From Phlebiopsis flavidoalba (Eukaryota; Basidiomycota; Agaricomycetes; Polyporales; Phanerochaetaceae): a DNA stretch of 64,000 bases. Of the stretch, positions 1 through 11,299 are shown piece after piece. The translations under genes were made by a program, and so were the position numbers. The stretch's first letter is position 1. The number at the start of each line of letters is the position of its first letter. The notes under the pieces are model-generated. The model had not been told where the DNA came from and made no database searches. It saw nothing but the letters and a program-made list of their open reading frames with translations. The stretch covers positions 62,001 to 126,000 of the forward strand of contig JAOCPU010000048.1 of NCBI GenBank assembly GCA_035772785.1, written 5' to 3'.

Positions 1-105
1 GGTTGTAGCGACCTGACTGGTCTGTGACCCAGTTCGAAAACACGACTCCCTGGTTCTCGATGTACTTTTCGTACGCCTATCGGGGGAGTAGTCGTACTCT
101 GTCAT
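1..105 (-). CDS. 5' end of a basidiomycete hypothetical protein, cut by the window edge
   Basis: On the minus strand an ATG at 105 opens MTEYDYSP; after a one-base shift the frame continues AYEKYIENQG and then SNWVTDQSGRYN to the window edge. A start of the type M-x-(D/E)-Y-x-Y-S-P-x-A-Y-E-x-Y, followed by a short Q-rich helix and a W-V-x-D segment, resembles small uncharacterised basidiomycete proteins; I know no function for it. A TATA-like element lies 100 bp upstream and the intervening leader is pyrimidine-rich on the coding strand, as usual for fungal promoters. The rest of the gene is outside the window. The frameshift is of the same kind as in all other genes here. Confidence 0.55.
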   Translation of the reverse strand, partial: MTEYDYSPDRRTKSTSRTRESCFRTGSQTSQVATT

Positions 106-204
106 CGATGATACTTCACGGGGAGTGGTAAGGAAGCAAGGTGAGGCGAGGGTCGAGCGGATAGGTGTGGAAAGTTGGGAGGTCGGGGAGGCGGACAAGG
201 CTAG

Positions 205-212
205 TTTTATAA
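205..212 (-). promoter_or_regulatory. TATA box for the left-edge gene
   Basis: The minus strand reads TTATAAAA about 100 bp before the ATG at 105, followed by a C/T-rich leader. Assigned by position and match to consensus only. Confidence 0.45.
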
Positions 213-3200
213 CCGTCTCGGAGGAGATGGTAGCCGCGTAACAATCAGGAGATGGATAGAGCGACAAGGGAGATGGAACCGGGAGTCTATGTAGTCAGAG
301 AAATGGAAAGGCTGTGCCTTCGGAGGTATCTGGGGTATTGTGGGTATGAGCAGGAGAAGGAGAACACGCACTGCGTGGCGTGGCTTGGGCTCGAGAGAGC
401 CGCCTCGAGTGCGGTGACAGCTCAAGATAAACGTGCACGGGTTGCCAAATTTGGCTCTCAGGGTCAGCCTTCGGCATTTGCCCGGCTCGCAACAATTGCT
501 CTTTTGTCGCCGTCACATCTGGCTTTGTCTTGTTTCCTTCTACTAGTCCAGGGCCATGGCTCGACAATAACACCTCGATGCTACCAACCGCCACTCGCTC
601 GCTTGTGCTTCTTATTTTTACTGCTCAAAATCTCTTGGTCATTGTCAAACACAGCTAACAAATCCCGGGTTCAAGCCCGGCCTGCCACGGCTCGTCACCG
701 CCCGTGAAAGCCTGCTCTGAACTCTCGCCTTATTCCTGCGCGACCCGCTCTATCAAAACTGATCACGCAAATTCCTGACCTGGACACAAAGACCTTCGAT
801 GACGCCTCAATCTCGGCGGGATCATAAACCAGCGCAGCGTTCCCCATATTAGACTCCCACAGCCTCACTTGTCAGCACTTGTCCAGTGGCTCGGTGTGGC
901 GCTAGTCCTCGACGACGGGTCTGGACGGCCTGCTGAACTGAATACCCAGTTCCCGCGGTGGCTCCCTCGTTGTACCTACTGTGTCTCGTGACGATCTCGC
1001 TGCCGTGATAGCGTGGACAGTGTCCAGATCGCAGCAGCTGGTGCCCGGTCAGGGACGTCAAGTAGCCATGGCTAGACAAACATACGCATGGCGACAGTGT
1101 AGCACCTAAGATTCACTGAGCTCACCAGTGCAGCAAAATGGGTACAGGAATAGACTTCGCACTGGCACGCCACAGTGTCTGGGGCTCCCGCTTTCTCGCC
1201 ACATACGGAACAAGCAATGGTGCAAAGGCGATACTATCTGTACATCGACTACGTCAATCTTTCTACATGATGATTGTGTCGAACATGGAATATGGGATGT
1301 GAGCCTAAGTTTCGCCTTGACATGTCACAATTTTGTTGCTAATTTTGTCTCCTTCGCCAGCTGAGGCTGATGTCCCGATTTTCGGATTATTAGGTGCATT
1401 CATCTGTTGCTGTGCTTCTTACTTCTCCCCTTAAGCAATGTCTTTCTACGTCAACGCTTGTTTGCACAACCCTCTCATTCCAGCACGGCTGTCATTCACC
1501 TGATTCTGACCCTCATACCCATCACAGCGACTTAAGCGAAGGAAGTCGGAGGAGTTTGCTATACTGACCTTCGTGGTATCGGGTGCCTGGGGGTCCTCCT
1601 CTCACTATGGTTTCAAACACAACGGTTCCACGCCCATTCGACAACACCATTCATACCTTCTCCTTATGCGATTTTATATTCTCTATCTCCGAACATTCGT
1701 AGAGGAATTCCTGCTATTCAGTGCTTACAGGTTTCTGTGAACGCAATGACGTCTTGATCGTCTAGGACTAGAGAGAGCGAGCCAACAACGTAGGTTCCTT
1801 CTCCCCAGCCCAACTTTATTTCGGTCGTAGCGTCTCTCCCACAACACGCTGCGTGGCTCTCAGTTTCCGATCGCTCGTCTCACTGGTGGGCATGACGTCT
1901 GGCCGTGGGGTTCGCCGGCGGCTAGGATCAGTATACGTCAATATTCGATGGTTGACACTCGTCCACGCTATGCCGTGCATGAGTGTGGCGAGCGGGGTCT
2001 TGTGACCTGCCCGCTGGCCAAATGTTGTGTGGAGGATACCACGACCGGCTACAACAAGCTCCTCGCTCGCCACCTGCAAGTCCGACCTCGGACCGTTGTG
2101 CCTCACGAAGGCATCAAAGTCTATGATGATGTCCCAATTGCTCACGGCTGTATCACATCTGAGTATGCGACATGGGTGTGCTGGACATCTACAACGGTCC
2201 CTGTGTGATTCGGATTTTAGCCTAAAACTGAGAGCGTGAGCTTTCCTGTCTACTACGAGCGCCGATACCAAGATGTGGTCGTAAAGCTTCGTGGAACATG
2301 ACGTCAGGGGAAGATGGTGAGGCGTGGCGTCAGGCAATGGAGGGGTAGCGTCAAGGTTGGAGGCGGTACGAATGACGCCAGCTGCTGCGTACTAGTCCGA
2401 CTGTCAAGACACTGAGAAAAAGATGTAACAGCGTCAGCGACCTTACCAGGTGGTCCATCTGAATGAGCTATGGGTTGTCTGGCTTACGATGCACATGTTG
2501 GCAGAACGAGTCATCGAGCTTCTTAGTGCAGTCCCAAAAGCAGCTCTACAAAACCGTTTAAGTTTGCCCACCAAGAGTAGCAGGAATGTTACGGAGAATC
2601 CAGTCTCAGATGCGCTATGAACGTTTTCATACATCAGCGCAGACCAACTGTCCATCTCACTGAGATGATAAGCTTACGACCGCCGTTCCCTAGCCCGCGA
2701 CTTTAATACGTTTGTGCGAGTCGCTCCGATCGGTTTCCCATCTTCATTGCAGTCGCTCGGTATATGCGCAATCGCGATTCCTACACGTCAGGCTGAGCGT
2801 TCAGATCCCTACAGACCCCAGCACGCGCACAAACAATCAGCAGCACGCGCGACTTACTCACTCGAGGTGCATTTAATTCGCCAATCATCGCACCCTCGGC
2901 TCGGGCCGGTCCCGCCGCGGCGCACAACGGGTCGTGATGTATGACAGCGGCGCGAACGGGTTCAGGTTTCAGCGCCACGGCGATGTTCGCGATCGGCGCG
3001 CGGTCTGCGACCGTCTCAGCGGCGGCATCATGAGCATCAGGTTCGCGTTCCAAGACATGAAGGTGTAGATAATGGGCTGTGAGGGCCGGGTCTGGCGGCA
3101 GATAGCTGGACGGAGACGGTGTTGAGCAGCGCGCGACGAGGTTGGTGAGCGCACGCGACGCACCCCGGGGGCATAGTGTCTCTGGATGTTGAGGTCTGCC

Positions 3201-3678
3201 GAGGGGGTCCTGGAGGCGGAACCGAGAACCTCGGTTACATAAACTAATGTGTATTCACATATGCAGGTCATTACTTCGTGACCATATGTGGGGTGCATGG
3301 TACTGCTTACTCGGGCAGCGCTGTCTCAGTAGGCGAGACGCCGGGGGCTGTCGCTAAATGGGGGATCTATCGGGTGCCATGGATCAATCAAAGAGTAGAT
3401 ATCACGATATTATCGCTGCGTTCACCTTTGTCCACTATCATGGTCGGAGGCAAAGGATGGTCAGCCCAATCGGCTGCGGCGGTCAATGTTGTCACTGTCA
3501 CGCACACGTGCATGTGGCGCTGTGACCAAGCGCGTTCACTTGGGATTCGGGAGAGAGGACGAATACTCGGACCAAAAAGGGTTCGATTTTTACCCTAAGT
3601 CGAATAAAGTATAAAAATGAAGCACTGCTATATTACTTGAACATAGGACAAAAAAGAAATTAGGTCCAGAATATGCTG
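213..3678. other. Gene-poor stretch with possible unassigned minus-strand exons
   Basis: I recognise no protein here. The best coding hint is on the minus strand at about 2655-1816: an open frame ends at a plausible donor (GTAAGGTCGC), a 46-bp intron-like piece ends in TTGACAG, and a 170-codon open frame follows (segment VSNWDIIIDFDAFVRHNG). It matches nothing I know. At 3298-2781, also minus, two overlapping frames are Arg/Ala-rich and GC-rich without a recognisable motif. The remainder shows only short random-looking frames. Confidence 0.3.
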
Positions 3679-4832
3679 TCAAAACCAGTGGGTCCACGCC
3701 CCCAAGGTGTACACATACCCCACTACACCGAAGAAATATGCGACGATGATAGCTGTACAGCAATTTAGGGAGTGGAGTGATGGCTGATAGGAGGGATCTG
3801 TACTCACGTATACGCTTTTGTGGGTATTGTTCGAGGTCGGCGGTGAACCCAGGGCAAAACCCATCACGTTACAAAAGATGTGAGAGGCGATGGGAGGAAG
3901 TAACGATCCCGTGCGCAAGAAGAGAAATGCACAATGAAACCCAAATAGCGTGGTATAGGCCGTCTGAAAGACTATAAACGGTCGTAAGCAGTCGAACAAT
4001 AGAGAGAATTTTACTCCACGCCCTTGTGAGACGTACCAGTTGGAGATGATCTAGCACTCTGTGCCGCATCTCTAGTGCGTCCAAGACGATTGTATACCTC
4101 CCAACCGTGATGTATGTGCGCTATGGAAAAAGAATCAGCCTAAAATATGGATCCGTGGAGATCTACTTACCCACACCGAACCATAGTGGGCTAGCAAAGA
4201 CCATCTTCTTGTTCGAGACGCCTACCAGGTGATAGACGGCAAGTATACATGCCCTGAACACGACCTCTTCCGTGATTGGGGCCTTGAGGATAGTGTTGAG
4301 AACATAATCCTTCGATGAAATTGGGGGCTTACGACCACATAGTTTCGCAGCAATACCCAGAGGTTCAGCGAGGGTGGAATTGGAAGCCTTCCATCTAGAA
4401 ATGACACATACAAACGGTCCCGCGAACAGCACCGGTGCTATCAGACAGGGCAAAAGTGTCGACCACGTGGCTGTGAGTCCTAGCAGCTGGGATGTAGGTC
4501 TGTGCAGCTCAAATCATATACATATCGGAGAGACAGTATGTAATGCAACGTACTGCTATAGATCCTCCGGGGTGTAGCTGTGCTATTACGAAGACAGCTA
4601 CACAGCTCAAGAGCGTGCTGGTGATTGTGACGGCCTTCAACCCGTGCACGGATGACGCCTGGGTCGTCTCGGTACCGGACGCGTTCTTTCGCGCGTTCGG
4701 TAGCGCTATATCGACGCGTATGTCAACCTTGAATTTTGCGAGACATAGATGGATCCGACATAGGAGCCAGCGAAGGCGAGAGCTAGGAGGTGGGCCTGGA
4801 ATGTGGACAATGCGAGGCCGGGGCGTAGTCAT
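3679..4832 (-). CDS. rce1: CAAX prenyl protease 2 (RCE1, type II CAAX endopeptidase)
   Basis: The product is the ER-membrane endoprotease that removes the -AAX tripeptide from farnesylated or geranylgeranylated proteins such as Ras and a-factor-type pheromones. Pieces in order on the minus strand: an N-terminal membrane segment [41 protein letters not shown]; the glutamate motif [14 protein letters not shown] (EEVVFR); SPLWFGV, then an intron and [13 protein letters not shown] with the metal or base histidines; [20 protein letters not shown]; and [12 protein letters not shown] with the last conserved His. The final exon is [18 protein letters not shown] before the stop. This is the full ABI/CPBP (PF02517) plan at normal length. 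Introns of about 50-70 bp have GT-AG ends. At least three frameshifts break the frame; the start at 4832 is the only nearby ATG upstream of the first membrane helix. Divergent from the kelch gene. Confidence 0.85.
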
Positions 4833-5128
4833 TTTCAGCTTATGCTCTACGTTTTTGCAGTGCCGTCAAAGAATGCGCATGTGCCAATGTGAAGTTCTAG
4901 TTGCTGAGATGACGGGGTCAACCAAGAAGGTGCATGCGAAGCTGGCTGAAGCTGGGCATGTTGTAGGATGGCGAACACGACAAACAGCAGATCTGAGATC
5001 CCATCAAACCTGCTAATTATCCGCGCGTGAGTGATCGACCTGGTCGCTCAACTTGAATATTGCTAGAATTCGACCTTGTTTTCTCATTTCGCCTCTTTGA
5101 CTTTCCTGCTGCTAAAGAGCCTGCAGTC
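4833..5128. promoter_or_regulatory. Short shared intergenic region between rce1 and the kelch gene
   Basis: The 296 bp separate two start codons that point away from each other, so promoters of both genes must lie here or overlap the genes. No clear TATA box is visible on either strand; the stretch before the kelch ATG is pyrimidine-rich. Confidence 0.5.
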
Positions 5129-8100
5129 ATGGCAAAGAAGAAAGGTGCTGCGAAGTCAGACAGTAAAGGCTGCGGCGAAAGCAGCGAAGAAAGAGAAGGC
5201 CCTCAAAGAAAGTTGAGAAGAAAGACAAGAAGAAAGCGACCAAGTCCAAGGACATGGAGGACGATGACCAGGATCTAGAGGCAATCTTGGAGCAGGTACT
5301 GATTATTTTACTCTGGTGCGAGCGTGGTTAGCTCATGATGCAATAGTAGATGCGAAAAGATGGGAGGACAAGCACAAGGTCACGGAAGAGCTGGTGGAAG
5401 GGCCTCCCAGCCGACGTGCGAATGCAAGCTTAACGCCATGTCCGAACGGCAATCATCTGTGGTGTATAGGAGAGGCGAATTCTTTACCGAGGATAACAAA
5501 GCGGTACGTGCAACCTATATAGACGCTACCACGGTACACTCATTTCTATGACGGTAGTATTTTTATAATGACGTATTTCGCTACTCGCCGGACAAGGTTC
5601 GCCTCCCCTGTCCCTGTGCTGCTGTTCACTTTCACGTCTTTCTCCTCTAGAAACGAATGGCGTAAATTTGTGTCTCCCAGCATGTCCTGGTCCGCGCTCA
5701 GCGCATGCTGTCGCTGCCTCTCCTACAGGTGGAGGGAAGCTTTTCCTCTTCGGTGCGGCATACACTTTGGCCATTGCTACTATCCGTAATATTCCAGCTC
5801 TTTCAGGCGGCGAATTCTCGAGTCTGCACACCAGACGACGTTCCACCATGTACCGCGACTTTTTTGTGTTTCGACATCACAAACGCACTCATGGGATAGA
5901 ATTGAGACTAAAGTTCTCCCATCTGCACGTTCAGGTCATCGGTAAATATTCTCGCAGGTTTCTCGTGCTCAGGCGTCGTAATATTGCACAGAATGGCCAT
6001 GTGGAAGCACTACGTGGTCTTGTTTGGAGGGTTTTACGATCCGGGTATCAGAAGTACGTCGGTCGACCACTGCCTAAGTCCATGTAATACTGATCGTCAT
6101 CTCCAGCTAATTATCTCGACGATCTTTGGCTCTTTGATATACAAGAATACAAGTGGAAACAAGCTGAATTCAAAACCGAATGAGAGAAGGCCGTCGTGAG
6201 TTCACACTCAACCCAGAATGACATCATCCGTCGCTCACACCAACGTAATAGACCGCGGAGCGGATTCTCTTTTCTAGCTACTCCGGGGGGTATCTTGTTA
6301 CATGGTGCGATCATTCTTATGAACCTCATGCACGTCGTTCATAAATTTCGCAAGGCGGCTACTGTAAAGAATATTCGAAGGGCAAAAGACCTGTAGGTAT
6401 CATGCTCGAGGATACCTGGTTCCTACAGTATGATATGCCCCACAACTTCGACATCCGAAAATTGATGTTTCCCACTACAGGATGAGCATGCCCGCTGCGG
6501 AAGATGTAAAGACATCTGCACAAAATATGCCAGTTTTAAAAAGTGGGAGAAGCGGGAAGCGATCTTCTCCCCAACAGCGTATGCGCCCCTCCATTCGCTC
6601 AGGCTGCACTATGTTCCCTGTGGTGGCAGGCCAAAAACATGGGTGTGATGTTTGGCCGGGTGTCACGGACGAAGACACCAATGAAGAGACTTTGGAGAGC
6701 GTATTTTTCCACAATGACTTGTACGTTTTGTGCTCCTTGACTCGTGAACACTCGCTCAAACGTCTTGGTAGATATGGTTATCAGATCACGCTGGCAAATG
6801 GACGTTGGATCTCGCTGGGCTCTTAAACCGTCCAAAACAAAAAAGGTGGAGGAAAGAGAAAGAAGAAGAAAGCTCAAGAGCTTGTCGTGTCCCATACAAT
6901 CGACCTCTTCGGTAAACAAAACAGTGAACGAGAAACAGGGACGAAAAGTTCCGACGAAGATTCTCAACACTAAATCTGCCGCACCCGGCGGCGCGACAAG
7001 GGGCAAAAGAAGACGGAGACAGAAGAAAGAAGCTACCCCCCTTCAAAGCCCTACCCGTCTCCGACGAGAAAGTAGTCAGGGAAGAGATCTTTTTCAGAAG
7101 GAGAGCCGGAGGAAGCCACGGGCGAACGAGGTAGTTTTTTCTCAATATCTGTCTATTCATTTTAATGAACATCGAACGAAATCTTATTATAGGACGAAAA
7201 GCCTTGGGTAAAAGCCAAACAACCATGCTCGAGATACAGTGCAAAGAGAACCAGTCAATCCAGGAGCCGAAGACGTGGGACCTCGATGATCCGAACCTTA
7301 CCATCCCTATGCCACGACTATATAACGCATGTCTGCAGTGTTGCGCAATACCCTATATGTGTTAAAGCCTATATGGTCATTTCATGCGTTAGGTCTCACC
7401 TTCAAATGTGCTGTAGCTACGGGGGTATATTCGAAAAGGGTCGCGAGGAGTATACCCTAGACGACTTCCATTATCTGCAAATGGACAAGCTTGACAAGTT
7501 TGTGTGTCTCAAACAGTCTGATATCGTCAAATCAACCAGCATGAAGTCCCGGGACGAGAGTAGTAGCGAGGACGACGACGACGAGAGTGGGAGTGGGAGT
7601 GGGCAGCGATGCTGGTGTGACATGGATTCGTCGGAGGACGACGGAGATCTAGGGCTGCTGCGCTTCGGGCCGTCCACATCGGCCTTGACAAGCTCGAATG
7701 CGCGTCAAAATCAAAATCAAAGCGGACACTGAGATCCCTGCGACGCAGCTTACAGAGCCTCGATCTCGATGACGCACAGAACCGCTGACGAGGGGGTCAT
7801 GGTAGAAGAACCGACGAACAAGTGTACCGCTACATCTATTGGGTTTACGCTGCGGCTTACGTGAATGGAATAGGACTCGCTACGGGCGCAAGCAACGGCT
7901 TTCATGGGTGTAGCCAAGGACAGCGCTTAAAGAACCCAAGAAGATGTTGTCAGCACCCCGTTGCCTGGAGAGTCACTTGCCATGCTTTTTACGCTCGTTC
8001 TCGTTGTTGCGTAACATAACCCTGTCATTATGGAATACTATGGCTCATACACACTTCATCAGGAGAGTACTGGATCTCAGAAGGCGCAATGAGCTCCAGC

Positions 8101-8332
8101 GGCAATACGTAGGAAAAGAGCTTCGCAAGGACGGCTTCACTTCTCGCAAACAATAGATATAGTCGAGCTGTAGAGATATTCCAGGCATTGTAGCAACGCT
8201 GATGGACTCGTCACAGGGGCCCAGTACTAAACCTAACCATAGAGGTGGAAGTCGAGAAAAAATTAATGGAAGCAAGGGTTGGACAAGGAGGAAATGCGGA
8301 GGGCTAGGAGCGCGGCGTGCAGGGCCGTCTGA
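5129..8332 (+). CDS. Kelch-repeat protein (KLHDC4 / Kel3-like)
   Basis: The N-terminus MAKKKGAAKSD is followed by an Ala/Lys-rich coiled-coil-like segment (KKVEKKDKKK) and DDDQDLEAILEQ, a layout typical of fungal KLHDC4-type proteins. Kelch blades follow: GPPSRRANASLTPCPNGNHL; GEFFTED then YNDVFRYSPDK; GPRSAHAVAASPTGGGKLFL; GHRMAMWKHYVVLFGGFYDP; PSPRSGFSFL; a VGIMLEDTWFLQYD segment; SIRSGCTM; WQAKNMGVMFGGVTDED; ESVFHNDLYGY; a Lys-rich linker; IPMPRYNA-type repeat; YGGIFEKG and YTLDDFHYLQMDKLDKF. An acidic stretch (SSSEDDDDESGSGSG) and a C-terminal helix KQGLDKEEMRRARSAACRAV end it. About eight introns of 50-60 bp are visible. The likely role is a beta-propeller adaptor; the yeast relative has no settled function. 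Many frameshifts. The start is set by the Kozak-like TCATGGC context and the conserved MAKKK. Confidence 0.85.
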
Positions 8333-8472
8333 TGCCAAAGTCCGGGCAGAGTCCCGAAACCGCAGGTAGACGACACAAAAAAACAACCTGGAATATATTG
8401 AAAACAGTAAGATGATGATACGCGCGCATACGTAGCTGATTGCATATCCGTGGGTATCGCGGCTACATCTTT

Positions 8473-10960
8473 TCAAACAAACTGCCGGTTCGTGCGTGAG
8501 TACTTGGTCAAAAACAAGCCCACATGGTACACACCTTTGGACCTCGCCGTATCTGATCGTCGCTCGTTCTTCATTATCGTATCCGGGGAAATACCAGTGT
8601 TTCCAGGAGCCGCGCGGGAGGGAACCGTACCCCTGCCGCTACTGCGTGCCGAGTTAAACCAAAAAACCCGGTCTTGTACTCCCCATGTCTGATAGGACAT
8701 CTCCGCTGCATTGCCGAGGCATATGACAAGCTCATTCCACAATTCCCTTTGACGTCCTCTGCCCACCGACCCTCCGTGGCCTTGTCGCAACGCGATCATA
8801 GCTCATGCTAGCTCTGCGGCCTGGCGATATTTGGACCCGAGCAGTGTAGCCATTAGAGGAAGCCATCCGCGACCGATGTCCGTGTGCTCTCTCTATGCTT
8901 GGTAACACGCTTTGCAACGAGGGAAGGAGCTTTCCGATGACAGCCGGGCTCGTAATTTGCTTCACTTGACCCAGGTCGGTGTCCACCGCACAGCCAGGAC
9001 TGGTAATGCTTTCCACTCTTGGATTTTGTCAAGCAGTCCGCGTTCTGCGAGCAAGGTCAGGATACGTAGCAGTAAGCAAGGTGCGGCCACAGCAGCGCGG
9101 GAATTTGAAGAGGCGCATCATCCCGGTCGCTTGGGTGTGTGTAGGGATGTCCAGAGGCTTGCGAAAAAATGTCAACGATCCCTTCGTGCCATTCTAGACT
9201 CTTGCTTTCGTATAACATAATATTTTCGGGTGGTTTGAAGCTGTCCGCCGAGAGAGGAGTGTGTTGCTTCGTAGAGAGATACGCGATACGCAGGAGTGGG
9301 ATGATATCGTGATTCTGACACAAGGGCGAGTGGGTTCACGGTCGTCATCAGCTGAAGCATAGCAACTCTGCTAGTCCCTTCACATAACATTTAGCTTCAG
9401 TTAAAGTACTCTTGTGTAAAGGATCGCGCACCCGCCCACCGCGCATTTCGTACATATCGCCAATTTGGTCCGATGATAGTTTCATGCCGAACCATTCGCT
9501 TTGTACCTTGCTAAAGGGAACTAAAAAGGTGAATATTCAGCGACAAACGTGACGCATATATGCAGCTTCATGTGAAACCACACCGATGAAGGTTTACGTA
9601 GCTTTCATCGTCAAGTCTTTCCCAGGCAGCCATGAGATTAGGAAACGATTTTGCCTGCCGCAAGCCAAATTGGTCAAGACTGGAAACCGCTCTGATCTCC
9701 ATTCCTCTTCATACTCCTCGCGGACCAAATCATACTTGCGGAATACTGAGACCCGGCACAAAACGGAGGGGAAGTTGGATTAGGGTATATGCGCATGTAT
9801 TTCCATAGCTTTTATGACATATTCAGCGGGGAACACACGAGATTGAATATACGGGATCTCACGGGGGGTTGATGTGGGGGCACATCTGGTCTATTTGCGT
9901 TTCGGGGTTAGGCGACGGGTACCACTCCGGTGGTCGTGGAAGACGTGCACACTCAAAAGCGAGCCTGGATTATGGCCGGTTTTGCTTTGAGAATTGTCGC
10001 TCCGATACTGTGCTGAGCGTGGGGGATGCAGCATACGAGGGAATGCGCGCGAATTAGACAGTATCCACTGAACAAGCCCAACCATCGTTTCCACATACTT
10101 GCTTGCGGCACCGGGCTGAGGCGGAAATACGTGATTGCAGTCACAGCTTGGCGCATCCCGTTTCTCATAAGCGCCACACACCGAAAATTTTGTCGGTCAT
10201 GAGTTCGACCGTGCCATCCTTGTCAGGGTCCTGCAGCTCGTCTTATCCCGAATAAGTATTCGTTTCTTCCAGTACATATCGGACTATTAGCGTCAATGTC
10301 AAGCCAGGCTTGCGGTCTCAGGCGGGGTAAGAGTTGTCCGATGTTACAGCTCCTGACAGAGAGAGCGTAATATGCGTGCATATATCCGTGTCTGTGTAAA
10401 CACAGCTTCCCATGCTTCATCCACTATCAAAAAAACGTATCTTGAGTTGTAATTCACTCGACACTTCGCGATCATGTTTTCCCCGTAGCGTACTTCAAGC
10501 AAAGATTGAGCGTGTCGAGGGCAATTGCTTTTTCTAGGAGAAGCTTGCGTTGAGCATGAGTGGCTAAAAAGCACAGCCAGGTTAAGCAATCCCTCCATGC
10601 GTAGTGAATGGCGGTCTCTATGTCGTCTCTTGGATGTTGCACGAGCGAGAGACAAGGTCTCAAAGAAGCTGCACTCGACACATGCGATTTGGAGCGCACT
10701 CCAGCCAGTCCCCCTTCTCCTCTGGGTACTTGCTCAACAAAGTGGCTATTCAGTTGGCCCTACAAACGTGTATCTGTGAGATTGGCTGTCATCGTGAAGG
10801 GCTGATACCGACCCCATCCACGTAGGTTTCGACGAAAATGCCATCCCGCTCCGAGGGAACGGCTAATCGAGAGAAGATTTTTGAAGATATGCCTTGAGCT
10901 AGAGATTGCAGGTAAGCGGAGTATTCTGAAGGCATTTTCTGGGGTGATTTCCATGACCAT
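8473..10960 (-). CDS. ARM/HEAT-like hypothetical protein, paralogue B of a tandem pair
   Basis: I do not recognise a named family; the protein looks like an all-helical armadillo/HEAT-type repeat protein. It is the downstream partner of the gene at 11.3-13.7 kb and shares landmarks in the same order and spacing: LVQHPRDDIETAIHY near 10645 with RKLLLEKAIALDTLNLCLK after it; EAWEAVFTQTRIYARIL; then, about 1.9 kb on, WNELVICLGNAAEMS near 8739, and RRSDTARSK just before an intron donor GTGTGT at 8534. A TLLAERGLLDKIQEWKALP helix pair lies near 9000. Start and end are uncertain because frames shift often. Convergent with the kelch gene, whose stop is only about 140 bp away. Confidence 0.5.
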
Positions 10961-11299
10961 CTCTGCGGTGAGTGAGACGGGGAGGGAGAAATACTTGTGG
11001 ACGCGTCGAGCTCGCTAATTGCTTGTCTAGCCGCGTTGTTGTGCTATGTTTTGTACGTTGATGACAGACGCCTTGGCTTGGATTTTTTGCAAGGTCTCAA
11101 TGAGGTCTCGGCACAAACTTCAAAGTGTTTATAAGGATAGACACGGGCTATATTTTGATATACCCTCAGGCCTCAGACTCGACATCGATAATTTACCATG
11201 TTTTTGTTACAACCACCTGAAACGGAAACCCGCTAACTACTGCCTGTCAATACAACCGGTGGATGAGGGTCCTCGTTGGTGCCTTGGCCTTAAGAAGTG

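Noticed and set aside
655..695. tRNA T-arm-like sequence (GGGTTCAAGCCCGG)
   Set aside because: The stem pairs only with a six-base loop, the canonical seven-base arrangement mismatches, and no A box, anticodon arm or acceptor stem can be built upstream.
6786..7304. 172-codon minus-strand frame
   Set aside because: Antisense to the lysine-rich linker of the kelch gene, which explains its composition.
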